A DNA stretch of 64,000 bases, from contig NZ_WKJQ01000001.1 in the NCBI RefSeq assembly GCF_009674625.1, forward strand, positions 372,001 through 436,000, given 5' to 3'. Of this stretch, positions 28,834 to 36,951 are shown in pieces; position 1 is the stretch's first letter, and every line of letters begins with the position of its first letter. The notes beneath the pieces are model-generated. The model searched no databases and had not been told where the DNA came from. It saw only the letters and a program-made list of their open reading frames with translations. Source of the stretch: Haloferax marinum. Lineage in GTDB: Archaea > Halobacteriota > Halobacteria > Halobacteriales > Haloferacaceae. Position numbers and translations under genes: made by a program.

Positions 28834-29145
28834 CTACTCGTCTCGGTGTTCGATACCCTGCTTGGAGACGTTCGAACGCGTGACGTAGTCGTCCATCCAC
28901 TCGGGGTCGTCGTCGGTTTTCTCTTCGGTCCAGGCCCACCCTTCGTAGACGTGAATCTTGTCGGTACCTCGCTCGCGGAGTTTGAGGGTCGCGTGGCCGT
29001 CGACTTCGTCTCGGCTCGGTGCCGGGTGGAGTCGTCGGGCGGCTTTCAGCGCTGCTTGCCGCGGATACGTGCCACTGAAGACGCTCGTCTCTTCACCGTC
29101 GTCCTCCACGAGGACGAAATTTCGCTTGCCATCATCTCGTACCAT
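28834..29145 (-). CDS. Non-histone chromosomal protein MC1
   Basis: 103 aa from ATG 29145 (upstream frame is out of family). The sequence KRNFVLVEDDGEETSVFSGT, then PRQAALKAARRL, TLKLRERGTDKIHVYEGWAW and WMDDYVTRSNVSK follows the archaeal MC1 protein closely. MC1 is a small monomeric protein that bends DNA sharply and compacts the chromosome in methanogens and haloarchaea. This copy is more acidic than the methanogen protein, as expected for halophiles. Confidence 0.92.
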   Translation of the reverse strand: MVRDDGKRNFVLVEDDGEETSVFSGTYPRQAALKAARRLHPAPSRDEVDGHATLKLRERGTDKIHVYEGWAWTEEKTDDDPEWMDDYVTRSNVSKQGIEHRDE

Positions 29146-29266
29146 GGTCCTTCGTACCACGCGCTCCAAATTAGTAGTTCGTATCGCAACACATTCTGTC
29201 GTCGGTGAGTAGAACCGCCGTGAATCGAACCCCGAACCCGAACCGTGTTGTCGCCGGTTCAGTGGG

Positions 29267-30202
29267 TTACAACAGGGACTCGAGTCGCTGTCGATGGAAC
29301 GACACGGCGCGAGTGCCCGTTCGTTCTGGGTATCCAGGCCGAGTCACCTCGCCGTTCGAATCGACTGCAGACCGAACGACCGCAGCAATTCGGTGTATCG
29401 GTTCGACCGGCGGATATGGACGGACGGTTTCGTAGCCATCGCGGAACGCCTGACGGAGTAGTGTTCCGTCGGAGACGTACCAGTCTGCGACGAGGTGTTC
29501 GACCTTTGCCACACCGAGACCTGGTACGGCGGCAAGCGGCTGTCCCCAGTCCAACACCGCAGAGACACTGCCGTCGTCGACCAGCGCATTTCCAGGTCTG
29601 AGGTCCCACGGGTACAGCGTCGAGAGGGGGTTCTCGGGGAATGTCGCGTCTTCGACGGCCGCTACGAGCGAGTCTCGAAGCGAGTCGAACGCTGCCGGAA
29701 GTGCGTCGATACCGTCGTGGACGTACGACGAAAACCATCGTGGCCAGTCTCGCGTTTCGTCGGCGCGAAACTCGACGCGAGTGCCGACTGGGTTCGCGGT
29801 CACTGCGCCGTACCCTTCGAGCGTGAACGCGCCGTGGAGTTCTGCGAGTCCTCGACCGAACGTGTGGGCAATCTCCCGCTGGGTTGCGTCGTCGAGTTCG
29901 ACGAACTGCTCGTGGAGTTCGCTCCCCGCTGCACGCTCGACGACTGCGTAGCCTCTGTCGGCTATCGTCCCCGTGGTGACGACGGTCGGGACTGGAATGG
30001 TCGTCCGGTCACCGACCGCTCGTGCGAGCGCGGTTTCGAGGTGGAGTGCGTCGGCGTCGGTCGCGAGTTGGACGACGACGGCGTGGCCATCGACGAACTC
30101 GACTATCACGGTGTGTTTGTGGTTCCCCTTGCGTGCCGGCGTCACCGAGGCGACGTGCCGGTTGGGGAACTCCCGTGTCAACACGGCCGCAACGTAGTCC
30201 AT
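29267..30202 (-). CDS. Aminoglycoside-phosphotransferase-like kinase
   Basis: 311 aa, protein-kinase-like fold. Catalytic loop LYPWDLRPGNALV near residue 192 keeps the Asp and Asn of the Brenner motif but has Tyr/Trp in place of the usual His; VLDWGQP near 213 is the DFG-equivalent metal site. The N-lobe has a Lys in KHTVIVEF and a Glu candidate in the next helix. Members phosphorylate small hydroxylated molecules such as choline, fructosamine or antibiotics. Substrate unknown. It lies 67 bases downstream of the HAD gene, on the same strand. Confidence 0.8.
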   Translation of the reverse strand: MDYVAAVLTREFPNRHVASVTPARKGNHKHTVIVEFVDGHAVVVQLATDADALHLETALARAVGDRTTIPVPTVVTTGTIADRGYAVVERAAGSELHEQFVELDDATQREIAHTFGRGLAELHGAFTLEGYGAVTANPVGTRVEFRADETRDWPRWFSSYVHDGIDALPAAFDSLRDSLVAAVEDATFPENPLSTLYPWDLRPGNALVDDGSVSAVLDWGQPLAAVPGLGVAKVEHLVADWYVSDGTLLRQAFRDGYETVRPYPPVEPIHRIAAVVRSAVDSNGEVTRPGYPERTGTRAVSFHRQRLESLL

Positions 30203-30269
30203 TTGGCGTCAGTAGGTGCGAGAGAAAGAAAGACACGTCGGAACGTCGTGCCGAACGCCGTGAAACGAC

Positions 30270-30962
30270 TCACGGAGCGTCGAGGATATCGCCGAGGATG
30301 TCGCCGAACTCGTGGAGCGACGAGAGGACGTACTCTGGCGAGTACGCTTCGTCGTCGAAGTCGCGTTCGACGTCGCCCGGACACCACGCCGCGTCGAGTC
30401 CCGCCCGCTGTGCCCCGACGACGTCGAACTCGAGTGAGTTTCCGACGTGGACACTGTTGGTGGCGTCTGCTTCGAGACGAGTGAGCGCCCGGTCGAAGGG
30501 GTCGGGATGTGGTTTCCGTCGTGGCATATCGCCGGCGAAGACGACGACGTCGAACGCGTCTCCGATGTCGAGTGCGTCGAGTTTGACGGCCTGTCGGTGC
30601 TCCGGTCCGTTGGTGACGAGTCCGACGTGTGCATGTGCTTGCGCGGTTTCGAGGGCCGCAACTGCGCCCGGAAGGAACGAGACTGCGGTGTGGTCGACCG
30701 TCTCCATGAATCCGTGGGCCAGTGCGTGTGCGTCCACGCTCCGGCCGTACTGCGCGGCGACGCGCTCGAATCCCGAGGCGAGTTGTGTTTCAGGGTCGGT
30801 GGGTGACGGTGGTTCGTCGAGCACGCTCCAGAGGTCGGCAGGGTCTCCGAACCGGTCGATACTGGCAGTCGAAAACGCCCCAGCGTAGATGTCTTCGCCG
30901 GTCTGGTCGTTCTGGATGAGCGTCCCGTCGAGGTCGAACAGAATCGCGTCGAAGGTTGCCAC
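30270..30962 (-). CDS. HAD superfamily phosphatase
   Basis: 230 aa from a GTG. Motif I FDLDGTL at 9-15 (nucleophile Asp9 as I count from the start), motif II LVTNGPEHR near 114, motif III Lys in RRKPHPDPF near 149 and motif IV VGNSLEFDVVGAQ near 168. The cap is the helical subclass I type, as in phosphoglycolate and haloacid dehalogenase-like phosphatases. The substrate is unknown; the following gene is a small-molecule kinase, perhaps a functional pair. Confidence 0.88.
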   Translation of the reverse strand: MATFDAILFDLDGTLIQNDQTGEDIYAGAFSTASIDRFGDPADLWSVLDEPPSPTDPETQLASGFERVAAQYGRSVDAHALAHGFMETVDHTAVSFLPGAVAALETAQAHAHVGLVTNGPEHRQAVKLDALDIGDAFDVVVFAGDMPRRKPHPDPFDRALTRLEADATNSVHVGNSLEFDVVGAQRAGLDAAWCPGDVERDFDDEAYSPEYVLSSLHEFGDILGDILDAP

Positions 30963-31040
30963 TCCGGAACTAGGACAGACGCGAATAAAACGTTCGTCCC
31001 CAGAAACCGTGAACCGTCACGAGGCGGTCGCTTCTGCTGC

Positions 31041-31169
31041 CTACGTCGTCACGTCGCCGTCTAACTCGTGGTACTCCCAGACGTGGTCTTTCAGTTCTTC
31101 TTCTGTGTCGAAGTGGTCGTCACACAGGTCACACGTGAACTCGGATGCGTCGCTATCGCGTGCACTCAT
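31041..31169 (-). CDS. Small C2H2 zinc-finger protein
   Basis: 42 aa: FTCDLCDDHFDTEEELKDHV followed by WEYHEL gives a classic C-x2-C-x12-H-x4-H finger and almost nothing else. A TATA-like gttatac about 30 bases before the ATG at 31169 supports a leaderless gene. Single-finger proteins of this kind are common in haloarchaea and may bind DNA, RNA or a protein partner. Confidence 0.75.
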   Translation of the reverse strand: MSARDSDASEFTCDLCDDHFDTEEELKDHVWEYHELDGDVTT

Positions 31170-31230
31170 GTGATATAATTGACGTCCAACTCGTATAACA
31201 GTACGTCTCGAACTGCCCCGTGAGGAGGCT

Positions 31231-32385
31231 TTAGAAGCCCTTGCCGAGCAGTTCGCGAGCGATGATGGTCTTTTGAATCTCCGTCGTTCCCTCGTAGATT
31301 TGGGTAATCTTCGAGTCACGGTAGAGACGCTCGACGGCGTGGTCGTTGACGAACCCGGCTCCACCGTGAATCTGGACGGCTTCGTCGGCGACGTCGGTCG
31401 CGACGTCGGAGGCGAACTCCTTTGCCATCGACGCGAGCGCGGTCAGTTGCCCTTCGTCGTTGTCCACACTCCAGGCGGACTTGTACGTCAGTTGGCGGGC
31501 CGCTTCGGTCTTGGTGTGCATCTCGGCGAGTTTGTGCTGAATCGCCTGGAAGTCGCTGATGGAGCGACCGAACTGCTCGCGTTCTTTCGCGTATTCGAGT
31601 GCCTGTTCGCTGGCACCTTTCGCGATACCGACACCCTGTGCGGCGACGGCGGTCCGCGTCTCGTCGAAGAACTGCATGAGCTGGAGGAAGCCCATGCCGC
31701 GAGTGCCGACGAGGTTCTCCTCGGGGACGCGAACGTCGTCGAGGATGAGTTCGGCGGTGTCGCTGGCGCGGATACCCATCTTGCCCGTAATCTTGTCTGC
31801 CTCGAAGCCGTCTCGGTCGGATTCGACGATAATCTGAGAGAACCCGGAGTAGCGGTCGTCCACGTCGGGGTCGGTCTGGCACATGACGACGAAGTAGTCG
31901 CCGACGCTCCCGTTCGTAATCCACATCTTGTTCCCGTTGAGGACCCACTCGTCACCGTCTTTCTCGGCGCGGGTCTTCACGGAGGTGACGTCGGAACCGG
32001 CCTGGGGTTCACTGATGGCGGCACCCATGACGGACTCGCCTTCGACGATTGGCGGGAGGTAGCGTTCTTTCTGTTCTTCGGTCCCGAAGTTGATGATGGC
32101 TTCAGCGCCAAATCCGGCACTCGTGATACAGAGGCCGATACCGGGGTCTACTGCGAACAGTTCCTCGGTGACGATGGCGTTTTCGAGCGATGAGTAGCCG
32201 ACACCGCCGTATTCGATTGGGAAGTGTGCCCCGGTCAGGCCCATGTCGGCCGCCTTCTGGACGACTTCGTAGGGGTACTTCTCTTCGACGTCGTACTCGT
32301 TGGCGACGGGGGCGATTTCGTTCTCCGCAAACCGGCGAACCTCGTCTCGGATGGCTCGCTGTTCCTCGGTGAGTTTGAAGTCCAT
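31231..32385 (-). CDS. Acyl-CoA dehydrogenase
   Basis: 384 aa from MDFKLTEEQ (ATG 32385). Family signatures: GAAISEPQAGSDVTSVKTRA near 124-143, KMWITNGSVGDYFVV for FAD/substrate, RTAVAAQGVGIA, the flavin-binding QIHGGAGFVND and YEGTTEIQKTIIAREL at the end. The base is expected to be the Glu in YEGTTE, the usual position in short/medium-chain and butyryl-CoA dehydrogenases. It makes 2-enoyl-CoA, feeding the MaoC and hydroxyacyl-CoA dehydrogenase type steps found elsewhere in this window. Confidence 0.95.
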   Translation of the reverse strand: MDFKLTEEQRAIRDEVRRFAENEIAPVANEYDVEEKYPYEVVQKAADMGLTGAHFPIEYGGVGYSSLENAIVTEELFAVDPGIGLCITSAGFGAEAIINFGTEEQKERYLPPIVEGESVMGAAISEPQAGSDVTSVKTRAEKDGDEWVLNGNKMWITNGSVGDYFVVMCQTDPDVDDRYSGFSQIIVESDRDGFEADKITGKMGIRASDTAELILDDVRVPEENLVGTRGMGFLQLMQFFDETRTAVAAQGVGIAKGASEQALEYAKEREQFGRSISDFQAIQHKLAEMHTKTEAARQLTYKSAWSVDNDEGQLTALASMAKEFASDVATDVADEAVQIHGGAGFVNDHAVERLYRDSKITQIYEGTTEIQKTIIARELLGKGF

Positions 32386-32543
32386 GATTGATAGACACAA
32401 ACGCGCCCAATAATGTTTGTCACACTCGGAACAACGGAGAACTAGTTAAAACTAAACACAGTTTTAAAGTGTACTCGTCGTTCGGTGCTCTCTGCCCCGA
32501 AATCGGCGTGTTACGGGAGCGGCGTCACTCGAACAGCGCTGCT

Positions 32544-33710
32544 TCAAGCGCCGGTCTCGCCGTCGTCATCGTCGTCCGTCTCCGAGACGAGTTCGACGAC
32601 GTTCTCCCGACCCAATCGAAGTTTCTCGACCGTTCCGTCGTCTTCCATCCGTGAGAGGACGCGCGACACCTTCGACTTCGACCAGTCGAGTTCCGCCACC
32701 ACGTCTTTTTGTCGAACTCGGCCGCCGGCCTCTCGAAGGAGGGTCCGTACACGGTCCTCGTCGGTGACGATCGTCCCTGTACCGACTGTCGTGCTCTCGT
32801 CTCCGTCCTCCGTCTCGTCGTGCGGTTTACTGCTATTTCTTGGTGTGTTCGCCGGTCGCGTCGCTCCGGGGTCGGGGTTCGCCGACTCGTCCGCGCTCTC
32901 TCCGTCACCGGGGTGATGGCCATCGGATGAGTCGTCGCTCTCGACGGGTCCGCTCGACTGTTGCCACCATGCACCGGCCGCCACGAGGGCGACGAGAAAC
33001 ACGATACCCAATGGGCCAGCAACGGACTCGATTCCCGAGTCGGTCGACGACGGCGTCGTCTTCACACTCGGCTCTTCGACCGGTTTGGGTTCGAAGGTCA
33101 CACTCGGCTCCCCGTCAGCGAACGATTCGGGGCCGTCCCACGTGAGGACGTTCTCGCTTTCCTCGACTGTGCTGGGAGATGCAGACGCGACTCGGTAGCC
33201 AGCAGGGGCGACCAGTTCGAGTGAGTCGTTCTCCGCGATGAACAGGCCGCTCTCGAAGACGTCGCCGACGACGAGACGCCCGTCTCGTTCGACTGCGAAG
33301 TTGGTCCAGCGGAATCGGTAGGTGACCACGCCCCACTGCCGCGGAACCGATTGGAGACTCGTCGAAGCCTCGAACCCTGTGGCGTTCATCTCACGGCCCG
33401 TCGCTTGGCCTGCCGCGTCGACGGTCCCGTTGAGACGGTCTGAAAATGGTCCGAGATAGGCGTCGGTGTCGTTTTCGAACTGTCGTTGAAACGCGCGATA
33501 TTCGGCCTCGTCGTCGCTCGTTCGCAAGCGCGTTCGAATCTGTAACTCCCACGTCGCCGTGGTGTTTTCGTGAACTTCGATTCGGAGGACCGTCGTATCG
33601 ACATCTGGTTGCGTCTGTGCCCGAACTGGCTCTGAGAGTGCGAGGCTCCCGCCGACGAGGCTCAGAACCAATATGAGGGCGACCACGAACTGCGCGTACG
33701 ACTGGGCCAT
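32544..33710 (-). CDS. Membrane-anchored regulator: DUF7345-like ectodomain plus winged helix
   Basis: 388 aa from ATG 33710 (a GTG 27 bases upstream is possible). A signal peptide (about 1-32) is followed by an extracellular beta-rich domain of about 180 residues, a transmembrane segment GIESVAGPLGIVFLVALVAA near 215-240, an acidic linker, and a C-terminal winged helix (TLLREAGGRVRQKDVVAELD, SKSKVSRVLSRMEDDG). The layout suggests a one-component transmembrane transcription regulator. The ectodomain is homologous to the secreted protein at 35352, and the gene is divergent from that cluster. Confidence 0.8.
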   Translation of the reverse strand: MAQSYAQFVVALILVLSLVGGSLALSEPVRAQTQPDVDTTVLRIEVHENTTATWELQIRTRLRTSDDEAEYRAFQRQFENDTDAYLGPFSDRLNGTVDAAGQATGREMNATGFEASTSLQSVPRQWGVVTYRFRWTNFAVERDGRLVVGDVFESGLFIAENDSLELVAPAGYRVASASPSTVEESENVLTWDGPESFADGEPSVTFEPKPVEEPSVKTTPSSTDSGIESVAGPLGIVFLVALVAAGAWWQQSSGPVESDDSSDGHHPGDGESADESANPDPGATRPANTPRNSSKPHDETEDGDESTTVGTGTIVTDEDRVRTLLREAGGRVRQKDVVAELDWSKSKVSRVLSRMEDDGTVEKLRLGRENVVELVSETDDDDDGETGA

Positions 33711-33947
33711 CTCGCTGGTTGCGGGTACCCCCGACACCTAGATAAATGACGTGGACCGTTTCTCGGTTCTGAGAGCTCCTCCCTCACGACCCAGTCAGCA
33801 GTGCTGACGGTCGTGGTGATTGGATGTATCCGCAAAAATCGGCGACTGCAACGGTTTGCAACGGTCTGAAACGGCCCGGAACACACTGAGAAACACCGCC
33901 ACGGTTCTCCCGGTTTATGACAGTTCCACCGAGTGTGTCTGGCAACG

Positions 33948-35306
33948 ATGCTCCGAAAACTACTCTCGGTGCTGCTCGTCAGTGCCATGCTCGTCGGTGT
34001 TGTCGCACCGTCAGCCGTGGCAGCGAGTACACCACACGATACGACCGTCGAACCCGCCGCGGTCGGTGCGGACGCCGGCTGGTTCGCAGCCAACAACACG
34101 ACGACCGACACGACGTCGAATACGACGACCGACACGACGTCGAACACGACGACAAACGAGTCCACTGAGGACTCGAATGCGTCGAACGGCACAGTCGCGG
34201 TGACGGTCGGACAGCAACTGACGACTATCGTCTCGCAGACGGACAGCGAAGTCCGGACGGAAGTCGAAGAAAGTGCGTTCGAAGTCCGATTCGAAGCCAG
34301 CGAAGACGACGACCGGGCCGAGGCGATTAGCGAGCGTGCAGAGGAACTCGCAGAGCGTGCCGAAGACATCCGCGAGGAGTACGAAGAGGCTACCGAAGCG
34401 TACGAATCCGGCGAGATTAGTCGGTCGACGTACGCCCAGCGAATCGCGACGCTCAACGCACGCAGTGAACACCTCTCGGATTCTGTCTCACGCCTCGAAG
34501 CACGCTCGGACAACGTCTCTAACACGAGTCTCCAGACTGCCGGATTCGACGAATCCGAACTCGAGACGATAAACAACTCTCTCGAATCTGTCACGGGGAC
34601 CGGTGCGAAAGCCCTCCTCCAGCGATTCACAGGGCTCAGCGAAGGTGAAATCGAAATCGAATCTGAGGACGGACTTTCCATCAAAGTCGAGAGCGAAGAC
34701 GGCGAGGAGTCGCGTGAAATCGAACGGGAGCGCGACGACGACAACAACTTCACCGTCGACCAATCGTCCGCACTCGACAGCGCTCGGTCCGAACTCGGCA
34801 CGCCTTCGACCGGGTCGTGGTCTCTCGTCGAGAGCGACAAACACACCGACTCGGGATACTACGAGTTCGAGTTCGAACTCACGGGGACGAACTCCACCGG
34901 TGACGCAGAAGTGCGCGTCGATGGCTCCTCCGGGACGGTCTTCCGGCTCGAATCAGAGATAGAAGCACCTGGCGAGGAGGATGAGGAAGACGAGGAGGAT
35001 ACTGACGACGAAGAGGACGAGGAGGACGAAGAAGAAGAGGATACTGACGACAAAGAGGACGAAGAGGACGAAGAGGACGAAGAGGACGAAGAAGACGAAG
35101 AAGACGAAGAAGACGAGGAGGATAGTGACGACAAAGAAGATGGAGAAGACGAAGAAGACGAGATAGAAGACGGGGATGAAGAAGACGAAGAGGACGACGA
35201 AGAGGATGATGAAGACGACGTCGAAACCGACGAACCCGACGAAGAAGAAGACGACGTCGAAACCGACGAACCCGACGAAGAAACGGACACGCCTGACAGT
35301 GAGTGA
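33948..35306 (+). CDS. Secreted acidic protein with PepSY-like domain (DUF7096-like)
   Basis: 452 aa from ATG 33948. A signal peptide (about 1-28, ending SAVAAS) precedes a Thr/Asn-rich linker with many N-x-T glycosylation sites, a domain with VAVTVGQQLTTIVSQTD and a long coiled coil (RAEAISERAEELAERAED). Residues 265-340 look like a PepSY unit (SALDSARSEL, YYEFEFELTG, VRVDGSSGTVFRLE). The last 110 residues are almost only Glu, Asp, Thr and Lys. Surface-exposed or released; may bind cations through the tail. Its neighbours share a signalling-like theme. Confidence 0.78.
   Translation: MLRKLLSVLLVSAMLVGVVAPSAVAASTPHDTTVEPAAVGADAGWFAANNTTTDTTSNTTTDTTSNTTTNESTEDSNASNGTVAVTVGQQLTTIVSQTDSEVRTEVEESAFEVRFEASEDDDRAEAISERAEELAERAEDIREEYEEATEAYESGEISRSTYAQRIATLNARSEHLSDSVSRLEARSDNVSNTSLQTAGFDESELETINNSLESVTGTGAKALLQRFTGLSEGEIEIESEDGLSIKVESEDGEESREIERERDDDNNFTVDQSSALDSARSELGTPSTGSWSLVESDKHTDSGYYEFEFELTGTNSTGDAEVRVDGSSGTVFRLESEIEAPGEEDEEDEEDTDDEEDEEDEEEEDTDDKEDEEDEEDEEDEEDEEDEEDEEDSDDKEDGEDEEDEIEDGDEEDEEDDEEDDEDDVETDEPDEEEDDVETDEPDEETDTPDSE
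34972..35290. repeat. Low-complexity GAN-codon tract encoding the acidic tail
   Basis: About 320 bases of nearly pure ga(a/g)ga(c/t) codons, with short imperfect repeats such as gaggatactgacgac and gaaaccgacgaacccgac. It encodes the Glu/Asp tail of the secreted protein. Confidence 0.85.
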
Positions 35307-35351
35307 CCGAACTGAACTGCTCGTCTACAGCCATCGAGGGTGCGACGAGTG

Positions 35352-36128
35352 ATGGGAGGGGAACGTCGAACACGACTTGCCAGCGCAGCAATCACTGCAC
35401 TGGTCGTCGTTGCCGCACTGACTGGGTCTGTTGGAGCCATGTCCGGTACCTCCGAGAGTAGTACACCCGCGTCGGCCGATTCGCCTCTCGGACAGTCGGA
35501 AACGGCAGTCGGAAACGAGACGTCGGCGTTCGTCGTCGACCTCTCGTCTGACGGGTCTGCTCGCGTCACGCTTCGACTCACGTACAACCTGTCGGAGGAG
35601 GCAGACCGAACCGGATTCGAGCGTCTGGAAGCGAACGCCTCCACGTTCGCCCAATCGTACGCGAACCGACTCGAACCGCTCGCGGCACGCGCCTCGAACG
35701 AGACGAGCAGACAGATGGTCATCCGTGACCCGACTGCACAGTTCGTCGAGACGGACTCGACCGGTATCGTCGAACTGTCGGCGACGTGGACGAACGTCGC
35801 CACACACCGCGACGGACAGGTCGTCCTCGCAGAACCGTTCGACGACGGGTTCGACCCAGAACGGCCGTTCGTCGTCCGCGGCCCGGACGGCTACGAACTC
35901 GAATCCGCCACACCAAACCCCGCCGTGAAGACGGCGACGGTGGTGGCCTGGAACACCAGCGAATCTCTCGACGACCTCTCAGTCACGTTCGAATCGACCG
36001 ACTCGGACACCGACCAACCCGCCGACGAAACGACCACCACATCGACCGAGATGCCGCTCGGTCCCGCACCGATTCTCGCACTGCTCGGTGTGGTTGGCGC
36101 ACTCGCCGTACTCGGCCGCCGCGACTGA
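35352..36128 (+). CDS. Secreted DUF7345-like surface protein with C-terminal sorting-type anchor
   Basis: 258 aa from ATG 35352 (a GTG 12 bases earlier is possible). Signal peptide ends about SVGAMSG. The domain at 55-215 is homologous to the ectodomain of the regulator at 32544-33710: both have an R-x-E/D-F-like start, NDT/NAST helix region, REMNATG or RQMVIRD, WTN(F/V)A, RDG-x-VV and a closing VTFE. A Thr-rich stalk then leads to LGPAPILALLGVVGALAVLG and RRD, a PGF-CTERM-like processing signal for lipid anchoring. No cytoplasmic domain. Confidence 0.8.
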   Translation: MGGERRTRLASAAITALVVVAALTGSVGAMSGTSESSTPASADSPLGQSETAVGNETSAFVVDLSSDGSARVTLRLTYNLSEEADRTGFERLEANASTFAQSYANRLEPLAARASNETSRQMVIRDPTAQFVETDSTGIVELSATWTNVATHRDGQVVLAEPFDDGFDPERPFVVRGPDGYELESATPNPAVKTATVVAWNTSESLDDLSVTFESTDSDTDQPADETTTTSTEMPLGPAPILALLGVVGALAVLGRRD

Positions 36129-36209
36129 ACGCCCCGGTCTGGCCACGGCGGCACTACCTTCTCTCCGTTTTGCCGAACTCGTCTTATCGTTCGCTGACGT
36201 ATCATCTGC

Positions 36210-36863
36210 ATGAAGCGCCGCACGAAATTCGCCATCGCTGGCCTCGGTGTCGCACTCGCTGCCACTGCACTGTCGCGGGCGTTCCGTTCGAGCGAACCTG
36301 GGACAGAGACCGTTCCGTACACCGTGGTCGAGACGCTCGACGGCGTCGAGATTCGGCAGTATCCGACGACGGTGAGCGTCGAGACGACGGCACAGAACAC
36401 CGGCGTGGCGTTTCGACGACTCTTCCAGTATATCTCGGGCGCGAATCAGTCCCGCGAGAAGGTTTCGATGACCGCACCGGTGACGACTGAATCGGCAGGC
36501 GAGTCGATTCCGATGACTGCACCTGTCGCGACCGACCGCACCGACCGCGGCGTACAGCTGTCGTTCTACCTCCCGTCGTCGTACGAGTACGACACTGCAC
36601 CGCGACCCACCAACCCCGACGTCGAACTGGTCGAACAGTCCGCGCGGACACTCGCAGTCCGGCAGTTTTCGTGGTACGCGACCGACCGACGAACTCAGAA
36701 AGAGACCGATTCGTTACTTCAGACACTCGCTGACAACGGCGTCTCGGTCGTCGGCGACGCCTTCCTCATGCAGTACGACCCGCCGTCGACGCTGCCGTTC
36801 TTCCGGACGAACGAAGTTGCGGTGGAGATTCAGCGACGAGAACGAGGACTCGGTCCAGTGTAA
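36210..36863 (+). CDS. SOUL/HBP family heme-binding-like protein
   Basis: 217 aa. An N-terminal hydrophobic segment (7-24) is followed by the SOUL domain: VPYTVVETLDGVEIRQYPTT, AFRRLFQYISGANQSREKVS, MTAPVTTE and a repeated MTAPVATD, FYLPSSYEY and VRQFSWYATD. In animals and plants this family binds heme or porphyrin; haloarchaea often have one or two copies of unknown function. Membrane-anchored or exported. Independent transcription unit after the DUF7345-like gene. Confidence 0.9.
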   Translation: MKRRTKFAIAGLGVALAATALSRAFRSSEPGTETVPYTVVETLDGVEIRQYPTTVSVETTAQNTGVAFRRLFQYISGANQSREKVSMTAPVTTESAGESIPMTAPVATDRTDRGVQLSFYLPSSYEYDTAPRPTNPDVELVEQSARTLAVRQFSWYATDRRTQKETDSLLQTLADNGVSVVGDAFLMQYDPPSTLPFFRTNEVAVEIQRRERGLGPV

Positions 36864-36917
36864 TCGAAGCGGGGACGGCGTTCGTCAACCCGCCGAAAGC
36901 GCAACACACCGGCTCCT

Positions 36918-36925
36918 ATTTTTAT
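36918..36925 (+). promoter_or_regulatory. TATA box of the MFS gene
   Basis: atttttat at 27-34 bases before the ATG at 36952; it decides this start over longer in-frame extensions. Confidence 0.6.
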
Positions 36926-36951
36926 CAGTTGAGCGACCGAACGTCCAGTCG

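Noticed and set aside
34859..35803. Minus-strand frame with long poly-serine run
   Set aside because: The serine run is simply the antisense reading of the GAN-codon acidic tract.
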